Shown: positions 17,853 through 26,390 of the stretch, one piece after another | Layout: each line of letters starts with the position of its first letter | Numbering within the stretch: the stretch's first letter is position 1 | NCBI GenBank assembly: GCA_947452455.1 | Contig: CANGBX010000003.1 | Coordinates: 62,001-126,000, forward strand | Direction of reading: 5' to 3' | DNA: 64,000 nt | DNA from: Beijerinckiaceae bacterium | GTDB lineage: Bacteria; Pseudomonadota; Alphaproteobacteria; Rhizobiales; Beijerinckiaceae | The notes under the pieces: model-generated | Database searches by the model: none | The model's input: the letters and a program-made list of their open reading frames with translations, nothing else | Told to the model about the DNA's origin: nothing | Position numbers and translations under genes: made by a program

Positions 17853-18523
17853 GCGCCTCCCCGCTGGCCGCCTTGTTTTCACGTGAAATCCGCGTTGCCC
17901 GCCGCATTGGCGGGGGCGGCACGATGGGAGTCATTTTCTTCCTGATCCTCGTCACCATTGTGCCCTTTGCCATCGGGCCGGACCTCAATCTCCTGTCGCG
18001 CATCGGCCCGGCGATCCTGTGGATTGCGGCTTTGCTCGCCACGCTTTTGGGCCTCGACCGGCTGTTTCAGGCCGATCAGGAAGATGGCTCGCTCGATCTG
18101 ATCCTGACCAGTGACACGCCTCTGGAGCTGATTGTTCTGGTCAAATGCCTCGCCCATTGGGTTGTCACAGGCCTGCCGCTGGTCATTGCCGCCCCGCTCT
18201 TCGGCCTGATGCTGGCGCTCGATCCGCAGGCTTTATGGGGCGTCACTCTCTCGCTGCTGGCGGGCACGCCCGCGCTCGCCCTGCTGGGCGCCATTGGTGC
18301 GGCACTGACGGTGACGCTGCGCCGTGGTGGGCTGCTGATGGCCATTCTCATTCTGCCGCTCGCCATCCCCGTGCTGATCTTCGGGGTCTCGGCGGCCGCC
18401 GCCTCTTTCTCGGCGACCACGCCTTTCCTTCCGCCCTTCCTCATTCTCTGCGCTTTGACGCTTGGCACTTTGGCAGCTGCCCCCTTTGCGGTGGCCGCAG
18501 CACTGCGTCACATGTCGGAATAA
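17849..18523 (+). CDS. ccmB: Haem exporter membrane protein CcmB
   Basis: CcmB is the six-helix membrane partner of CcmA. The 224-residue protein starts with AALFSREIRVARRIGGGGTMG and contains the family segment LFQADQEDGSLDLILTSDTPLELIVLVKCLAHW. Multiple hydrophobic spans follow, ending RHMSE. It overlaps ccmA by four bases (ATGA), and ccmC begins 46 bases after it. Confidence 0.95.
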   Translation: MSASPLAALFSREIRVARRIGGGGTMGVIFFLILVTIVPFAIGPDLNLLSRIGPAILWIAALLATLLGLDRLFQADQEDGSLDLILTSDTPLELIVLVKCLAHWVVTGLPLVIAAPLFGLMLALDPQALWGVTLSLLAGTPALALLGAIGAALTVTLRRGGLLMAILILPLAIPVLIFGVSAAAASFSATTPFLPPFLILCALTLGTLAAAPFAVAAALRHMSE

Positions 18524-18569
18524 GCCCACACAATTGCCTTACGCGTCCGAGGCCTCTAGAAATTTCATC

Positions 18570-19340
18570 ATGTGGAAATACGCCAACCCGACATTCTTCC
18601 TGCCGCTCGTCGCCACGCTCTTGCCGTGGTTGATCGGCGCCACTGTTGCGGCTTTTGCCATTGGTCTGTGGGGCGCGTTTTTTTCCGCACCCGCCGATTA
18701 CCAACAAGGCGAGACGGTGCGCATCATGTACATTCATGTGCCCGCCGCGTGGCTCTCCATGTTCTGCTACGCCACTATGGCGGCGTCAGCACTGGGCACA
18801 TTGGTGTGGCGCCATCCGCTCGCCGATGCGGCCCAAAAAGCTGCCGCACCGATTGGCGCTGCTTTTACTTTCATCTGCCTCGTCACCGGCTCGCTGTGGG
18901 GAAAACCCATGTGGGGCACATGGTGGGTTTGGGATGCACGCCTCACCTCGGTGCTCGTGCTGTTTGTGATTTATCTCGGCCTGATTGCGCTGTGGCAGAC
19001 GATTGAAGATGCAAGCCGCGCGGCGCGCGGTGCTGCCATTCTCACTCTGGTGGGCGTCGTCAATCTGCCGATCATCAAATTCTCGGTTGATTGGTGGAAC
19101 ACATTGCATCAACCCGCGTCCGTCTTCCGCATGAGCGGACCGACGATTGCGCCCTCCATGCTCTGGCCTTTGCTGGTGATGGGCATTGCTTTCACGCTTC
19201 TCTTCACGACGCTGCATCTGATGGCCACACGCAATGAAATCTTGCGACGCCGCGCACGCCGCCTCGCGATTCAAGCCGCGAGCGGCGAGACAGATGCGCA
19301 ACCCACACACCGCCTGACGATGACAGGAGGTGCTCAATGA
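18570..19340 (+). CDS. ccmC: Haem exporter protein CcmC
   Basis: CcmC handles haem on the periplasmic side and passes it to CcmE. The tryptophan-rich WWD-type motif is seen in GKPMWGTWWVWDARLTSVLVLF near residue 115, with conserved histidines in YIHVPAAW and VDWWNTLHQPASVF. The ATG at 18570 (MWKYANPTFF) gives 256 residues; the frame stays open upstream into ccmB but that part is not family sequence. The C-terminal tail after the last helix is basic. An ATGA overlap joins it to ccmD. Confidence 0.95.
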   Translation: MWKYANPTFFLPLVATLLPWLIGATVAAFAIGLWGAFFSAPADYQQGETVRIMYIHVPAAWLSMFCYATMAASALGTLVWRHPLADAAQKAAAPIGAAFTFICLVTGSLWGKPMWGTWWVWDARLTSVLVLFVIYLGLIALWQTIEDASRAARGAAILTLVGVVNLPIIKFSVDWWNTLHQPASVFRMSGPTIAPSMLWPLLVMGIAFTLLFTTLHLMATRNEILRRRARRLAIQAASGETDAQPTHRLTMTGGAQ

Positions 19341-19486
19341 ATGTCGCCCATGCAGGCTTTATCATCGCCGCTTATGCGATCTGCATCGGCGTTGTCGGCG
19401 GGCTCGTTCTCGCCATCTATCTCGACCATCGCCGCTTGAAACGCGAACTCGCACGATTGGGAGATCGGCGCGGGAGTGATGCGTGA
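19337..19486 (+). CDS. ccmD: Haem exporter small subunit CcmD
   Basis: This is a 49-residue one-span membrane protein that stabilises CcmC-CcmE complexes. The sequence begins MNVAHAGFIIAAYAICIG, continues through a single hydrophobic helix to LAIYLDHRRLKREL, and ends with a basic tail. This is the typical CcmD pattern of HAGFIIAAY followed by LDHRxLKR. The ATG at 19337 overlaps the ccmC stop by four bases, and its TGA shares one base with the ccmG ATG at 19486. Its position between ccmC and ccmG supports the call. Confidence 0.9.
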   Translation: MNVAHAGFIIAAYAICIGVVGGLVLAIYLDHRRLKRELARLGDRRGSDA

Positions 19487-20073
19487 TGAGCGAGACAAAG
19501 AAGCGGCGCATTCCTTGGCTTGCCATTCTGCCGCTGGTTTTATTTGCCAGCCTCGCGGGACTCTTCAAATTTCAGCTTGACCGAGCCAAAGACAATCCCG
19601 AAGCGAAATCGCTCCCATCTGCGCTCATTGGCAAGAAAACTCCAACATTCACTTTGCCCGCCGTAGACGGCATGGCTGGTGGCTTTTCGGATGCCGATCT
19701 TGCCAAGGGCAAAGTCTCGCTCGTCAATGTCTTTGCATCTTGGTGCGTGCCTTGCCGCGATGAGCATCCCTTGCTTGTGCAAATGGCGAAGGATGACAAA
19801 TTGCGCGGGCTTGGCGTGAAACTCTACGGGCTCAATTACAAAGATGATGCTGCCAATGCGCGCGGTTTCATCACGCAATTTGGCAATCCTTACGATGTGA
19901 TCGGCGCAGATCGTTCTGGGCGCACAGGCATTGATTGGGGCGTCTATGGCGTGCCGGAAACTTTCGTCCTGCGCGGTGATGGCACGATTGCCTATAAGCA
20001 TATCGGCCCGATTACACCGGAGAGTTTGCGCGAGAAACTCATGCCCGCCATTGAAGCGGCCGCCAAAAACTAA
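19486..20073 (+). CDS. ccmG: Thiol:disulfide interchange protein CcmG/DsbE
   Basis: CcmG is a membrane-anchored periplasmic thioredoxin that keeps apocytochrome c cysteines reduced for haem attachment. The N-terminal anchor is IPWLAILPLVLFASLAGLF. The active site is FASWCVPCRDEHPLL near residue 84, followed by YGLNYKDDA and the cis-Pro region VYGVPETFVLRGDG. Start ATG 19486; an in-frame GTG one codon earlier is possible. It ends 4 bases into the 3' end of the convergent SMR exporter gene. Confidence 0.95.
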   Translation: MSETKKRRIPWLAILPLVLFASLAGLFKFQLDRAKDNPEAKSLPSALIGKKTPTFTLPAVDGMAGGFSDADLAKGKVSLVNVFASWCVPCRDEHPLLVQMAKDDKLRGLGVKLYGLNYKDDAANARGFITQFGNPYDVIGADRSGRTGIDWGVYGVPETFVLRGDGTIAYKHIGPITPESLREKLMPAIEAAAKN

Positions 20074-20414
20074 TCGATCAGCTTCAAGCCGATGATGCCC
20101 AGCACAATCGCCATCATGCTGGCGATGCGAAGCCATGTGGCGGGCTCATCGAAAAGCCAAATGCCCAAAGCCGCCACGCCAATCGTACCTATGCCGCCCC
20201 AGACCGCATAGGCCGTGCCCAGTGGAATGGCTTTGAGCGACAGGCCCAACAGCAAGACGCTGCCGCCCATCGCTGACAAAGTGAACACACTCGGCCAGAG
20301 TTTTGTGAAACCGTCGGAATAGCGCAGGGCAATCGCCCAGATGATTTCCAGCGCGCCTGCGCCCAGAAGAAAAACCCAAGCCAAAGTCGGTGTGATTGTG
20401 AAAGGCAGTGTCAT
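20070..20414 (-). CDS. sugE: SMR-family exporter, SugE/Gdx subtype
   Basis: This is a four-helix small multidrug resistance protein. The Gdx/SugE subtype exports guanidinium. The subtype markers are LEIIWAIALRYSDGFTKLWPS, with the essential membrane Glu at residue 23, and AIPLGTAYAVWGGIGTIG. The ATG at 20414 gives 114 residues. It starts 5 bases after the yciB stop, so it is read with ftsY-yciB rather than behind a guanidine riboswitch, and none is visible. The stop overlaps ccmG by four bases on the opposite strand. Confidence 0.88.
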   Translation of the reverse strand: MTLPFTITPTLAWVFLLGAGALEIIWAIALRYSDGFTKLWPSVFTLSAMGGSVLLLGLSLKAIPLGTAYAVWGGIGTIGVAALGIWLFDEPATWLRIASMMAIVLGIIGLKLID

Positions 20415-20419
20415 GCGTC

Positions 20420-21037
20420 TCACCAATGTGGCTTATCAGCCTCGTTGTCTTTCAATTCATATTTCATAATCAGCGGCACTTGTGCCAAGGCAAAGACGAT
20501 GGTGATCGGCATGGTGCCAAAGGTCTTGAACAAAGCCCAGACATCTTCAGTCTGTGTGCGCCAGACAATCTCGTTCAACGCCGCCAGCACATAAAAGAAC
20601 AGGCCCCAACGAAAGGTCAGCTTGCGCCAGCCTTCTTCTGTCAGATGAAGCGCGCTATCGAGCACAATCGGCAGAAGCAGCTTTTTGAAGAACAAAGCGC
20701 CAAGCAATGCCGAACCGAAAATCACATTCACAATCGTCGGCTTGAGCTTGATGAACATGGAATCTTGAAAATACAATGTCAGCGCGCCGAAGAAGAGCAC
20801 GGCCACAGCTGTGACCATCGGCATGACAGGCAGATGGCGCGTCAAAAACCACGAGGCGATGAGCGAGGCAACAACGCCAACCATCAAAACAGCGGTCGCT
20901 GTCATAATGCCGAATTTGAAATTGGTGACGAGAAACAGAACCAGCGGCCCCATTTCCAAAACGAGTTTCAGCATCGGATTTTGCGCGCGACGACGCACCA
21001 TGGTCGGCAAGGGCTGTGTTTCTGGCGTGTCGTTCAT
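20420..21037 (-). CDS. yciB: Inner membrane septation protein A family (YciB/IspZ)
   Basis: A multi-span inner-membrane protein linked in enterobacteria to cell envelope and septum integrity; its exact function is unknown. Family features are KLVLEMGPLVLFLVTNFKFGIMTATAVLM, then LTLYFQDSMFIKLKPTIVNVIFGSALLGALFF and the C-terminal GTMPITIVFALAQVPLIMKYEL. The ATG at 21037 gives 205 residues; a longer frame reaches into ftsY but is not family sequence. It follows ftsY by 13 bases. Confidence 0.93.
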   Translation of the reverse strand: MNDTPETQPLPTMVRRRAQNPMLKLVLEMGPLVLFLVTNFKFGIMTATAVLMVGVVASLIASWFLTRHLPVMPMVTAVAVLFFGALTLYFQDSMFIKLKPTIVNVIFGSALLGALFFKKLLLPIVLDSALHLTEEGWRKLTFRWGLFFYVLAALNEIVWRTQTEDVWALFKTFGTMPITIVFALAQVPLIMKYELKDNEADKPHW

Positions 21038-21050
21038 GAGAATTCCTGCG

Positions 21051-22079
21051 TCAGGCGTCCAAGCCTGCAATGGCGCGGGCAAATTCGCGCGCCGTGAAAG
21101 GTTCGAGATCGTCGGCCTGTTCGCCCACGCCGATATAATGCACGGGCAATTTGAACTTTTCAGCAATGGCCACAAGAATACCGCCGCGCGCCGTGCCATC
21201 GAGCTTGGTCATCACCAGACCCGTGACGCCAGCAACTTTTCCGAAAATCTCGACTTGTGACAAAGCATTCTGGCCGACCGTGGCGTCGAGCACCAGAAGC
21301 ACGGCATGAGGCGCGGTTTCATCAACCTTCTTCATCACGCGCACGACTTTTTCGAGTTCCGCCATCAGCTCGGTGCGGTTTTGCAAACGCCCCGCCGTAT
21401 CCATCAAGAGAATATCGGCTTGCGCTTCGCGCGCCTGATTGATCGCATCAAAGGCAAGGCCCGCAGCATCGGCGCCTTGCGGACGCGCAACCACTTCAGA
21501 GCCCGTGCGCGCGCCCCAGATTTGCAATTGCTCAATGGCAGCCGCGCGGAATGTATCGCCCGCCGCCAACACAACCTTCTTGCCTTCGCGCGTGAAATTG
21601 GTGGCGAGCTTGCCGATGGTCGTCGTCTTGCCCGAGCCGTTCACGCCAACCACCAGAATGATGAAAGGCTTTTGCGCCGCCTCGATCTCGATGGGCTTGG
21701 CGACAGGGGCGAGCACGCTTTCGATTTCATCGGCCAGCACTTGCTTCACTTCGCCGGGCTCGATGTCTTTATCAAAGCGCCCCTTGCCCACCGCCTCGCG
21801 GATGCGGGTTGCCATGGAGACGCCGAGATCCGCCTGGATGAGAATATCTTCGAGATCATCCAGCATTGCGGCGTCGAGCCGCCGTTTGGTGAAAATATCC
21901 GCAATGCCTTGACCAATGGCCGAGGACGAACGCGACAGGCCCGAGGAGAGACGCTCCCACCAGCTCTTTTTCGGCGCAGGCGCCTCAGCGGGTGCGGGTG
22001 CCTCTGCGCCACGGCCAAACAGCCGGCCCAAAAAGCCGGTCTTGTTTGCCTTGGTGGGGTCGTTCTCGTCGCTCGCCAT
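21051..22079 (-). CDS. ftsY: Signal recognition particle receptor FtsY
   Basis: FtsY is the membrane receptor GTPase for SRP and partners Ffh (10014-11576). It has a short Ala/Pro/Glu-rich A region (GAEAPAPAEAPAPKK), then the N domain, and a G domain with GVNGSGKTTTIGKLA near residue 143, DTAGRLQNRTELMAEL, TKLDGTARGG and the C-terminal GVGEQADDLEPF. At 342 residues its acidic A domain is short, as in many alphaproteobacteria. It is first in ftsY-yciB-sugE on the minus strand. Confidence 0.97.
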   Translation of the reverse strand: MASDENDPTKANKTGFLGRLFGRGAEAPAPAEAPAPKKSWWERLSSGLSRSSSAIGQGIADIFTKRRLDAAMLDDLEDILIQADLGVSMATRIREAVGKGRFDKDIEPGEVKQVLADEIESVLAPVAKPIEIEAAQKPFIILVVGVNGSGKTTTIGKLATNFTREGKKVVLAAGDTFRAAAIEQLQIWGARTGSEVVARPQGADAAGLAFDAINQAREAQADILLMDTAGRLQNRTELMAELEKVVRVMKKVDETAPHAVLLVLDATVGQNALSQVEIFGKVAGVTGLVMTKLDGTARGGILVAIAEKFKLPVHYIGVGEQADDLEPFTAREFARAIAGLDA

Positions 22080-22177
22080 CAGGTCCCGAATGTGCCAGTG
22101 AAGCGCTGCTCACATGCGGCGCCTGTCCTTTGGCCACCGCAATAGCCTTTTCGCGCGCTGACCGGAAGAGAAGAACG

Positions 22178-22870
22178 GTGACACCAGACGAGATCCTTGC
22201 CCGCCTCATTTATCGTGACGGGCTGATCCTCATCATCGACAAGCCCGCGGGCATTGCCGTCCATCGTGGCCCCAAGGGGGGACCAAGCCTTGAGGATTGG
22301 TTCGACACGCTGCGCTTCGGCCTGCCGCGCCTGCCAGCACTCGGCCACAGGCTCGACCGCGACACATCCGGCTGTCTGGTGCTCGGCCGCCACCGCAAGG
22401 CGCTGGAGACGGTCGGCAATCTGTTCAAACAGGGCAAGGTCGGCAAAACCTATTGGGCGGTGGTGGAAGGCGGCCCCGCCGAAGAGGAAGGGCTCATCGA
22501 TCTGCCGCTCGGGCGCCTTGATGCAGGCCGTGGCTGGTGGATGAAGGTCGATCCGCTGGCAGGCCAACCCTCCAAGACGCGCTGGCGCGTGATGGGGCGC
22601 GGTGAACATGAGGGCAAGAAGATTGCGTGGATTGAATTCAATCCGCTGACGGGACGCACGCATCAATTGCGTGTTCATTCCTCATCCGTCGGCTGGCCGA
22701 TTGTCGGCGACCCGATTTACGGAAGTGCCGGCCGCGACAGCGTGCTGCCTTTGCATTTGCACGCCCGCCACATCAGCCTGCCCTTGTCGAACAACAAGCC
22801 GCCTGTGGAAGCAACAGCGCCCGTGCCCGATCATATGAAAGAATTATTGACGCTGTGTGGTTGGAGTTAG
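22178..22870 (+). CDS. RluA-family pseudouridine synthase
   Basis: Isomerises uridine to pseudouridine in rRNA or tRNA. The RluA signature HRLDRDTSGCLVLGR, with the catalytic Asp, is near residue 52, followed by KTYWAVVEG and the NPLTGRTHQLRVHSSSVGWPIVGDPIYG block. Start GTG at 22178 (VTPDEILARLIYRDG) is preceded by GGAAGAGAAG; the frame is open further upstream into ftsY but there is no family sequence there. No S4 domain is present, so it is the short (RluA/RluF-like) form of 230 residues. Target site unknown. Confidence 0.92.
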   Translation: MTPDEILARLIYRDGLILIIDKPAGIAVHRGPKGGPSLEDWFDTLRFGLPRLPALGHRLDRDTSGCLVLGRHRKALETVGNLFKQGKVGKTYWAVVEGGPAEEEGLIDLPLGRLDAGRGWWMKVDPLAGQPSKTRWRVMGRGEHEGKKIAWIEFNPLTGRTHQLRVHSSSVGWPIVGDPIYGSAGRDSVLPLHLHARHISLPLSNNKPPVEATAPVPDHMKELLTLCGWS

Positions 22871-22872
22871 AT

Positions 22873-22956
22873 CCGTCACTGCGAGCCGCAGGCGAAGCAA
22901 CCCAGAAAGCCTCACGTGGTGCCTCTGGCTTGCTTCGCTCCGCTCGCAATGACGGC
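22873..22956. repeat. REP-like palindrome copy 5 (after the pseudouridine synthase)
   Basis: Ends CCGTCACTGCGAG (one base changed) and CTCGCAATGACGG, with inner arms GAAGCAACCCAGA and CTCTGGCTTGCTTC. It starts 2 bases after the stop at 22870. No copy was found in the remaining 41 kb. Confidence 0.88.
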
Positions 22957-22961
22957 GAATA

Positions 22962-23936
22962 TTACTGGGCCTTGATATTGCCCTTCTTGATCGCGTCGGT
23001 CCAACGCGCAGCTTCTTTTTGCGTGAAAGCGCCCAGAGCCTCAGGCGTATTCTGACCCGCGGCCGGCATTTCGGAGGCGAGATCTTCGATGCGCTTGCGC
23101 AATTCTGCATCCTTGTAAGCTGCGGCCATTGTGTTCACGAGTTTCGTGCGCACATTGGCTGGCAGGCCCGCGGGTGCATACATGGCTGTGGCAGCGGTCA
23201 CTTCAAAGCCAGGCAAGCCGGCCTCTGCCGAGGTCGGAATTTCCGGCAGTCCGGTGAAACGTGCGCTCTGTGCCACAGCGAGAACTTTCACCGTGCTGCC
23301 CTTATATTGGCCCATCATATTGAGGCCTTGGTCGCACATGAAATCGAGCGTGCCTGCGACCAGATCATTCAAAGCCGGGCCCGTGCCGCGATATGGCACG
23401 TGGACAATGTCCGTTCCTGTCTGCTGGCCAAACAACACGCAAGCCAGATGGGTGGCCGAGCCCGCACCGGCCGAGCCATAATTCAGCTTGCCCGGATTGG
23501 CTTTGGCATAAGCGATAAATTCTTTCAGATCATTGGCCGGAAAATTCTTGCGCGTCACAATGTAATGCGCCGCAAAAGCCAGCGTGCCGATCGGCTCGAA
23601 ATTCTTCACCGGATCATATTGCGTGGAAGGATAAAGCGCGGGGCCCGCGACATGGGGCGCCACATTATGCACGAAGAGCGTATAGCCATCGGGCGCAGAG
23701 CGCGCCGCGCGCACGGCCCCTGTCGTGCCGCCAGCGCCCGCAACATTTTCGATCACCAATTGCTGGCCGAGCTGGCGTGAAAAATATTCGCCATAAATGC
23801 GCGCAGCCACATCGGTCGGGCCACCGGCTGCAAAAGGCACGATGATCGTGATGGGCTTTGTCGGATAGTCTTGGGCGAGAGCGGGGGCGGCTGCAACAAG
23901 ACCACAGGCGAGAGCCAAAAGGCTGCGAAAATTCAT
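22962..23936 (-). CDS. Tripartite tricarboxylate transporter substrate-binding protein (TctC/Bug family)
   Basis: A periplasmic binding protein for carboxylate-like solutes. The signal peptide MNFRSLLALACGLVAAAPALAQ is followed by the Bug-family start YPTKPITIIVPFAAGGPTDVAAR and GSAGAGSATHLA. The ATG at 23936 has TTGGAGGAAC just upstream, so the start is good; 324 residues. The membrane partners TctA and TctB are not next to it, which is usual for the expanded Bug family. The ligand cannot be told. It resembles the two later TctC proteins only at family level. Confidence 0.92.
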   Translation of the reverse strand: MNFRSLLALACGLVAAAPALAQDYPTKPITIIVPFAAGGPTDVAARIYGEYFSRQLGQQLVIENVAGAGGTTGAVRAARSAPDGYTLFVHNVAPHVAGPALYPSTQYDPVKNFEPIGTLAFAAHYIVTRKNFPANDLKEFIAYAKANPGKLNYGSAGAGSATHLACVLFGQQTGTDIVHVPYRGTGPALNDLVAGTLDFMCDQGLNMMGQYKGSTVKVLAVAQSARFTGLPEIPTSAEAGLPGFEVTAATAMYAPAGLPANVRTKLVNTMAAAYKDAELRKRIEDLASEMPAAGQNTPEALGAFTQKEAARWTDAIKKGNIKAQ

Positions 23937-24050
23937 GCGTTCCTCCAAACTACTTTTCGGCCCGCCGAAAGGCGGCGCCGTTATTGGGGGATGCTAGTGG
24001 CTTAAACAAAGGCCGCAAGCACGACCTCTGGCGCATAGCCCGCCTTGGAG

Positions 24051-25307
24051 TCACTTATCCGCGAGAAGTAGGCGCGACCCGTCATGGCCCGTCACACGCG
24101 CCTCGAACAAGGCCCCCGGCGGGCGGTCCGGCGTGGCGACAGGCGTGAAATCCTGTGCGCGGCCTGTGCCGCCCCGTTCCGTCAAAACGACAATGCTACG
24201 CCCGACCTGCGCCTCAAGATGAGCGCGCAAAGCGGTTTCACCCTGTTCACGCAAGGCCTTGGCGCGGGCCTTGATGAGTGGGCCCGCCACTTGCGGCATG
24301 CGCGCAGCCGGTGTGCCGGGGCGCGGCGAATAGGGAAAGACATGCAGATGGGTCAGGCCGCATTCGTCCACCATCGCCAAAGTCTGCACAAACATCTCAT
24401 CCGTTTCAGTCGGAAAGCCCGCAATGAAATCGGCGCCAAAGACCATATCGGGACGAAGGGCGCGCACTTGCTGGCAAAAGGCCACCGCATCGGCGCGCGC
24501 ATGGCGGCGCTTCATGCGTTTCAAAATCAGATCATCACCCGATTGCAGCGAGAGATGCAGATGGGGCATGAACCGCGGCTCATTGGCAATCACTTCAAAG
24601 AGATGTTCATCGGCTTCAATGCAATCGATGGAGGAAACGCGCAGCCGCTCCAATTCCGGCACGGCTTTGAGAATTTGCTTCACCAGCCAACCGAAGGATG
24701 GTGCACCGGGCAAATCATGCCCCCAAGAGGTAATATCCACGCCGGTGAGCACAGCTTCGCGATAGCCATTGGCGCAAAGCTTCCGGATTTGCGCCACCAC
24801 ATCACCCGCAGGGGCCGAGCGCGAATTGCCGCGACCGAAGGGAATGATGCAAAAAGTGCAGCGATGATCGCAGCCATTCTGCACTTCGACAAAAGCGCGC
24901 GTATGGCCTTCGATGGAATCAACCGCACCCGCCACAAAGTGATGCGCCGTTTCATCGAGCGCAAAAATATCATTGACCTTGGCCACACCCTCTTGTGCGA
25001 GATTGCGCCACACATCGGGCTTGGCCTTGTCGGCATTGCCAATGACGGCTGTGACTTCCGGCATGCTGCTGAATTTTTGCGGATCAATCTGCGCCGCACA
25101 GCCTGTTACGATCAGGCGTGCCTCGGGCTGCTCGCGTCCGGCGCGGCGAATGGCTTGGCGGGCTTGGCGCACGGCCTCTTCTGTTACCGCGCATGTGTTG
25201 AAGATAATCGTTTGCGTCTCGCTCGCCGCTTCAGCAGCGCGGCGCACGGCTTCTGATTCCACCGCATTGAGGCGGCAACCAAAGGTGACGACTTCGACCT
25301 TGCTCAC
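24051..25307 (-). CDS. mtaB: tRNA t6A37 methylthiotransferase MtaB
   Basis: A radical-SAM enzyme that converts t6A to ms2t6A at position 37 of tRNAs reading ANN codons. The N-terminal UPF0004 domain carries FGCRLNAVES and FNTCAVTEEAVRQAR; the radical-SAM cluster is in GCDHRCTFCIIPFGRGNSRS near residue 150; the TRAM domain is at the end. At 418 residues it is normal. The start is GTG at 25307, 12 bases after the dapF stop, so dapF-mtaB form an operon. Confidence 0.95.
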   Translation of the reverse strand: MSKVEVVTFGCRLNAVESEAVRRAAEAASETQTIIFNTCAVTEEAVRQARQAIRRAGREQPEARLIVTGCAAQIDPQKFSSMPEVTAVIGNADKAKPDVWRNLAQEGVAKVNDIFALDETAHHFVAGAVDSIEGHTRAFVEVQNGCDHRCTFCIIPFGRGNSRSAPAGDVVAQIRKLCANGYREAVLTGVDITSWGHDLPGAPSFGWLVKQILKAVPELERLRVSSIDCIEADEHLFEVIANEPRFMPHLHLSLQSGDDLILKRMKRRHARADAVAFCQQVRALRPDMVFGADFIAGFPTETDEMFVQTLAMVDECGLTHLHVFPYSPRPGTPAARMPQVAGPLIKARAKALREQGETALRAHLEAQVGRSIVVLTERGGTGRAQDFTPVATPDRPPGALFEARVTGHDGSRLLLADK

Positions 25308-25319
25308 GCTTGCGGCCTT

Positions 25320-26168
25320 TTAGAAAATCGAAGCTGCAAAATGATCCTGGAATTCGAGCTCGACAGGACCGCGCATCAGCACATGATTGTCGCTCTCGCG
25401 CCAATCAATGAAAAGATCCCCGCCCGGCAGAGTGATCCTGACCTTGCGCTCAGTCAGGCTCAGGCGTGCAGCCGCAACCGCTGTGGCGCAAGCTGCAGAA
25501 CCGCAGGCTTGTGTCAGGCCCACACCGCGCTCCCAGACTTTCAACATCACATGATCACGCGTGACGACATGGGCGAGCGAAATATTGGCGCGCTCGGGAA
25601 ACATCGTATGGTGTTCCAGCCGCACGCCATGGGTCTCCAGCGCATGGGCTTGAACATCGTCGACAAAGAAGATCGCATGGGGATTGCCCATGTTCACAGC
25701 CGAAAATTGCGTCAAAGCCGGCACGTCGAAATCCAGCGTGACGTTACGCGTATCAGCCAGCTTGTCGGACAGCGGGATTTGAGCCGCCTCCAACAGGGGG
25801 GCGCCCATATCAACCGTGAAATCCCATGCACCTTCGCGACGGCATTCGAGTTGCCCGCGAATGGTCTCGACAAACATCACCGCGCGCGGATCATTTTGTA
25901 TCAACACCCATGCCACGCAGCGCGTGCCATTGCCGCAAGCGCCCGACTCGCTGCCATCATTGTTGAGGATGCGCACGAAGGCTTCTGTTCCCGCACTCAC
26001 CGGATCATGCAGCACCATGAGCTGGTCATAGGCCAAACGCGGCGCACGGTGAATCGCGCGTGCCTCTTCGGGCGCGACCTTGAGTGCCGTGCCGCGCAGA
26101 TCCAGAACGATGATTTCATTGCCGAGCCCATTCATCTTGAAAAAGGGCCGGCCTGCGAGCGCGCTCAT
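25320..26168 (-). CDS. dapF: Diaminopimelate epimerase
   Basis: Converts LL- to meso-diaminopimelate for lysine and peptidoglycan, using two cysteines. They are visible in SGACGNGTRCVAW near residue 79 and LTQACGSAACATAV near residue 225. The N-terminus FFKMNGLGNEIIVLDLRG is the family start, in 282 residues. The ATG at 26168 is the likely start. It is divergent from the GyrI-like gene across 222 bases and co-directional with mtaB. Confidence 0.97.
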   Translation of the reverse strand: MSALAGRPFFKMNGLGNEIIVLDLRGTALKVAPEEARAIHRAPRLAYDQLMVLHDPVSAGTEAFVRILNNDGSESGACGNGTRCVAWVLIQNDPRAVMFVETIRGQLECRREGAWDFTVDMGAPLLEAAQIPLSDKLADTRNVTLDFDVPALTQFSAVNMGNPHAIFFVDDVQAHALETHGVRLEHHTMFPERANISLAHVVTRDHVMLKVWERGVGLTQACGSAACATAVAAARLSLTERKVRITLPGGDLFIDWRESDNHVLMRGPVELEFQDHFAASIF

Positions 26169-26390
26169 CTTGCCTCGAAGAGTGTCAGATTGACGCGCTT
26201 ATAGGCGCAAAACGGCTTTACGACCAGAGACGCAACGTCAAAGATGAACCGCTTCGCCACCTCAAGCGTGACTGAAATGCCAATGCACGTCACGAAACCG
26301 TTCGAAATGGTTTTATCTCCTTGGCAGGGGCGGCCACTTCGCCTCATATGGAGACTATCCAAGTGATTTGCCGGATCTGGAGCCGGAGCC

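Noticed and set aside
2319-22956. Repeated palindromes considered as a CRISPR array
   Set aside because: The copies are kilobases apart, each is itself a long inverted repeat, there are no regular spacers and no cas genes are seen.
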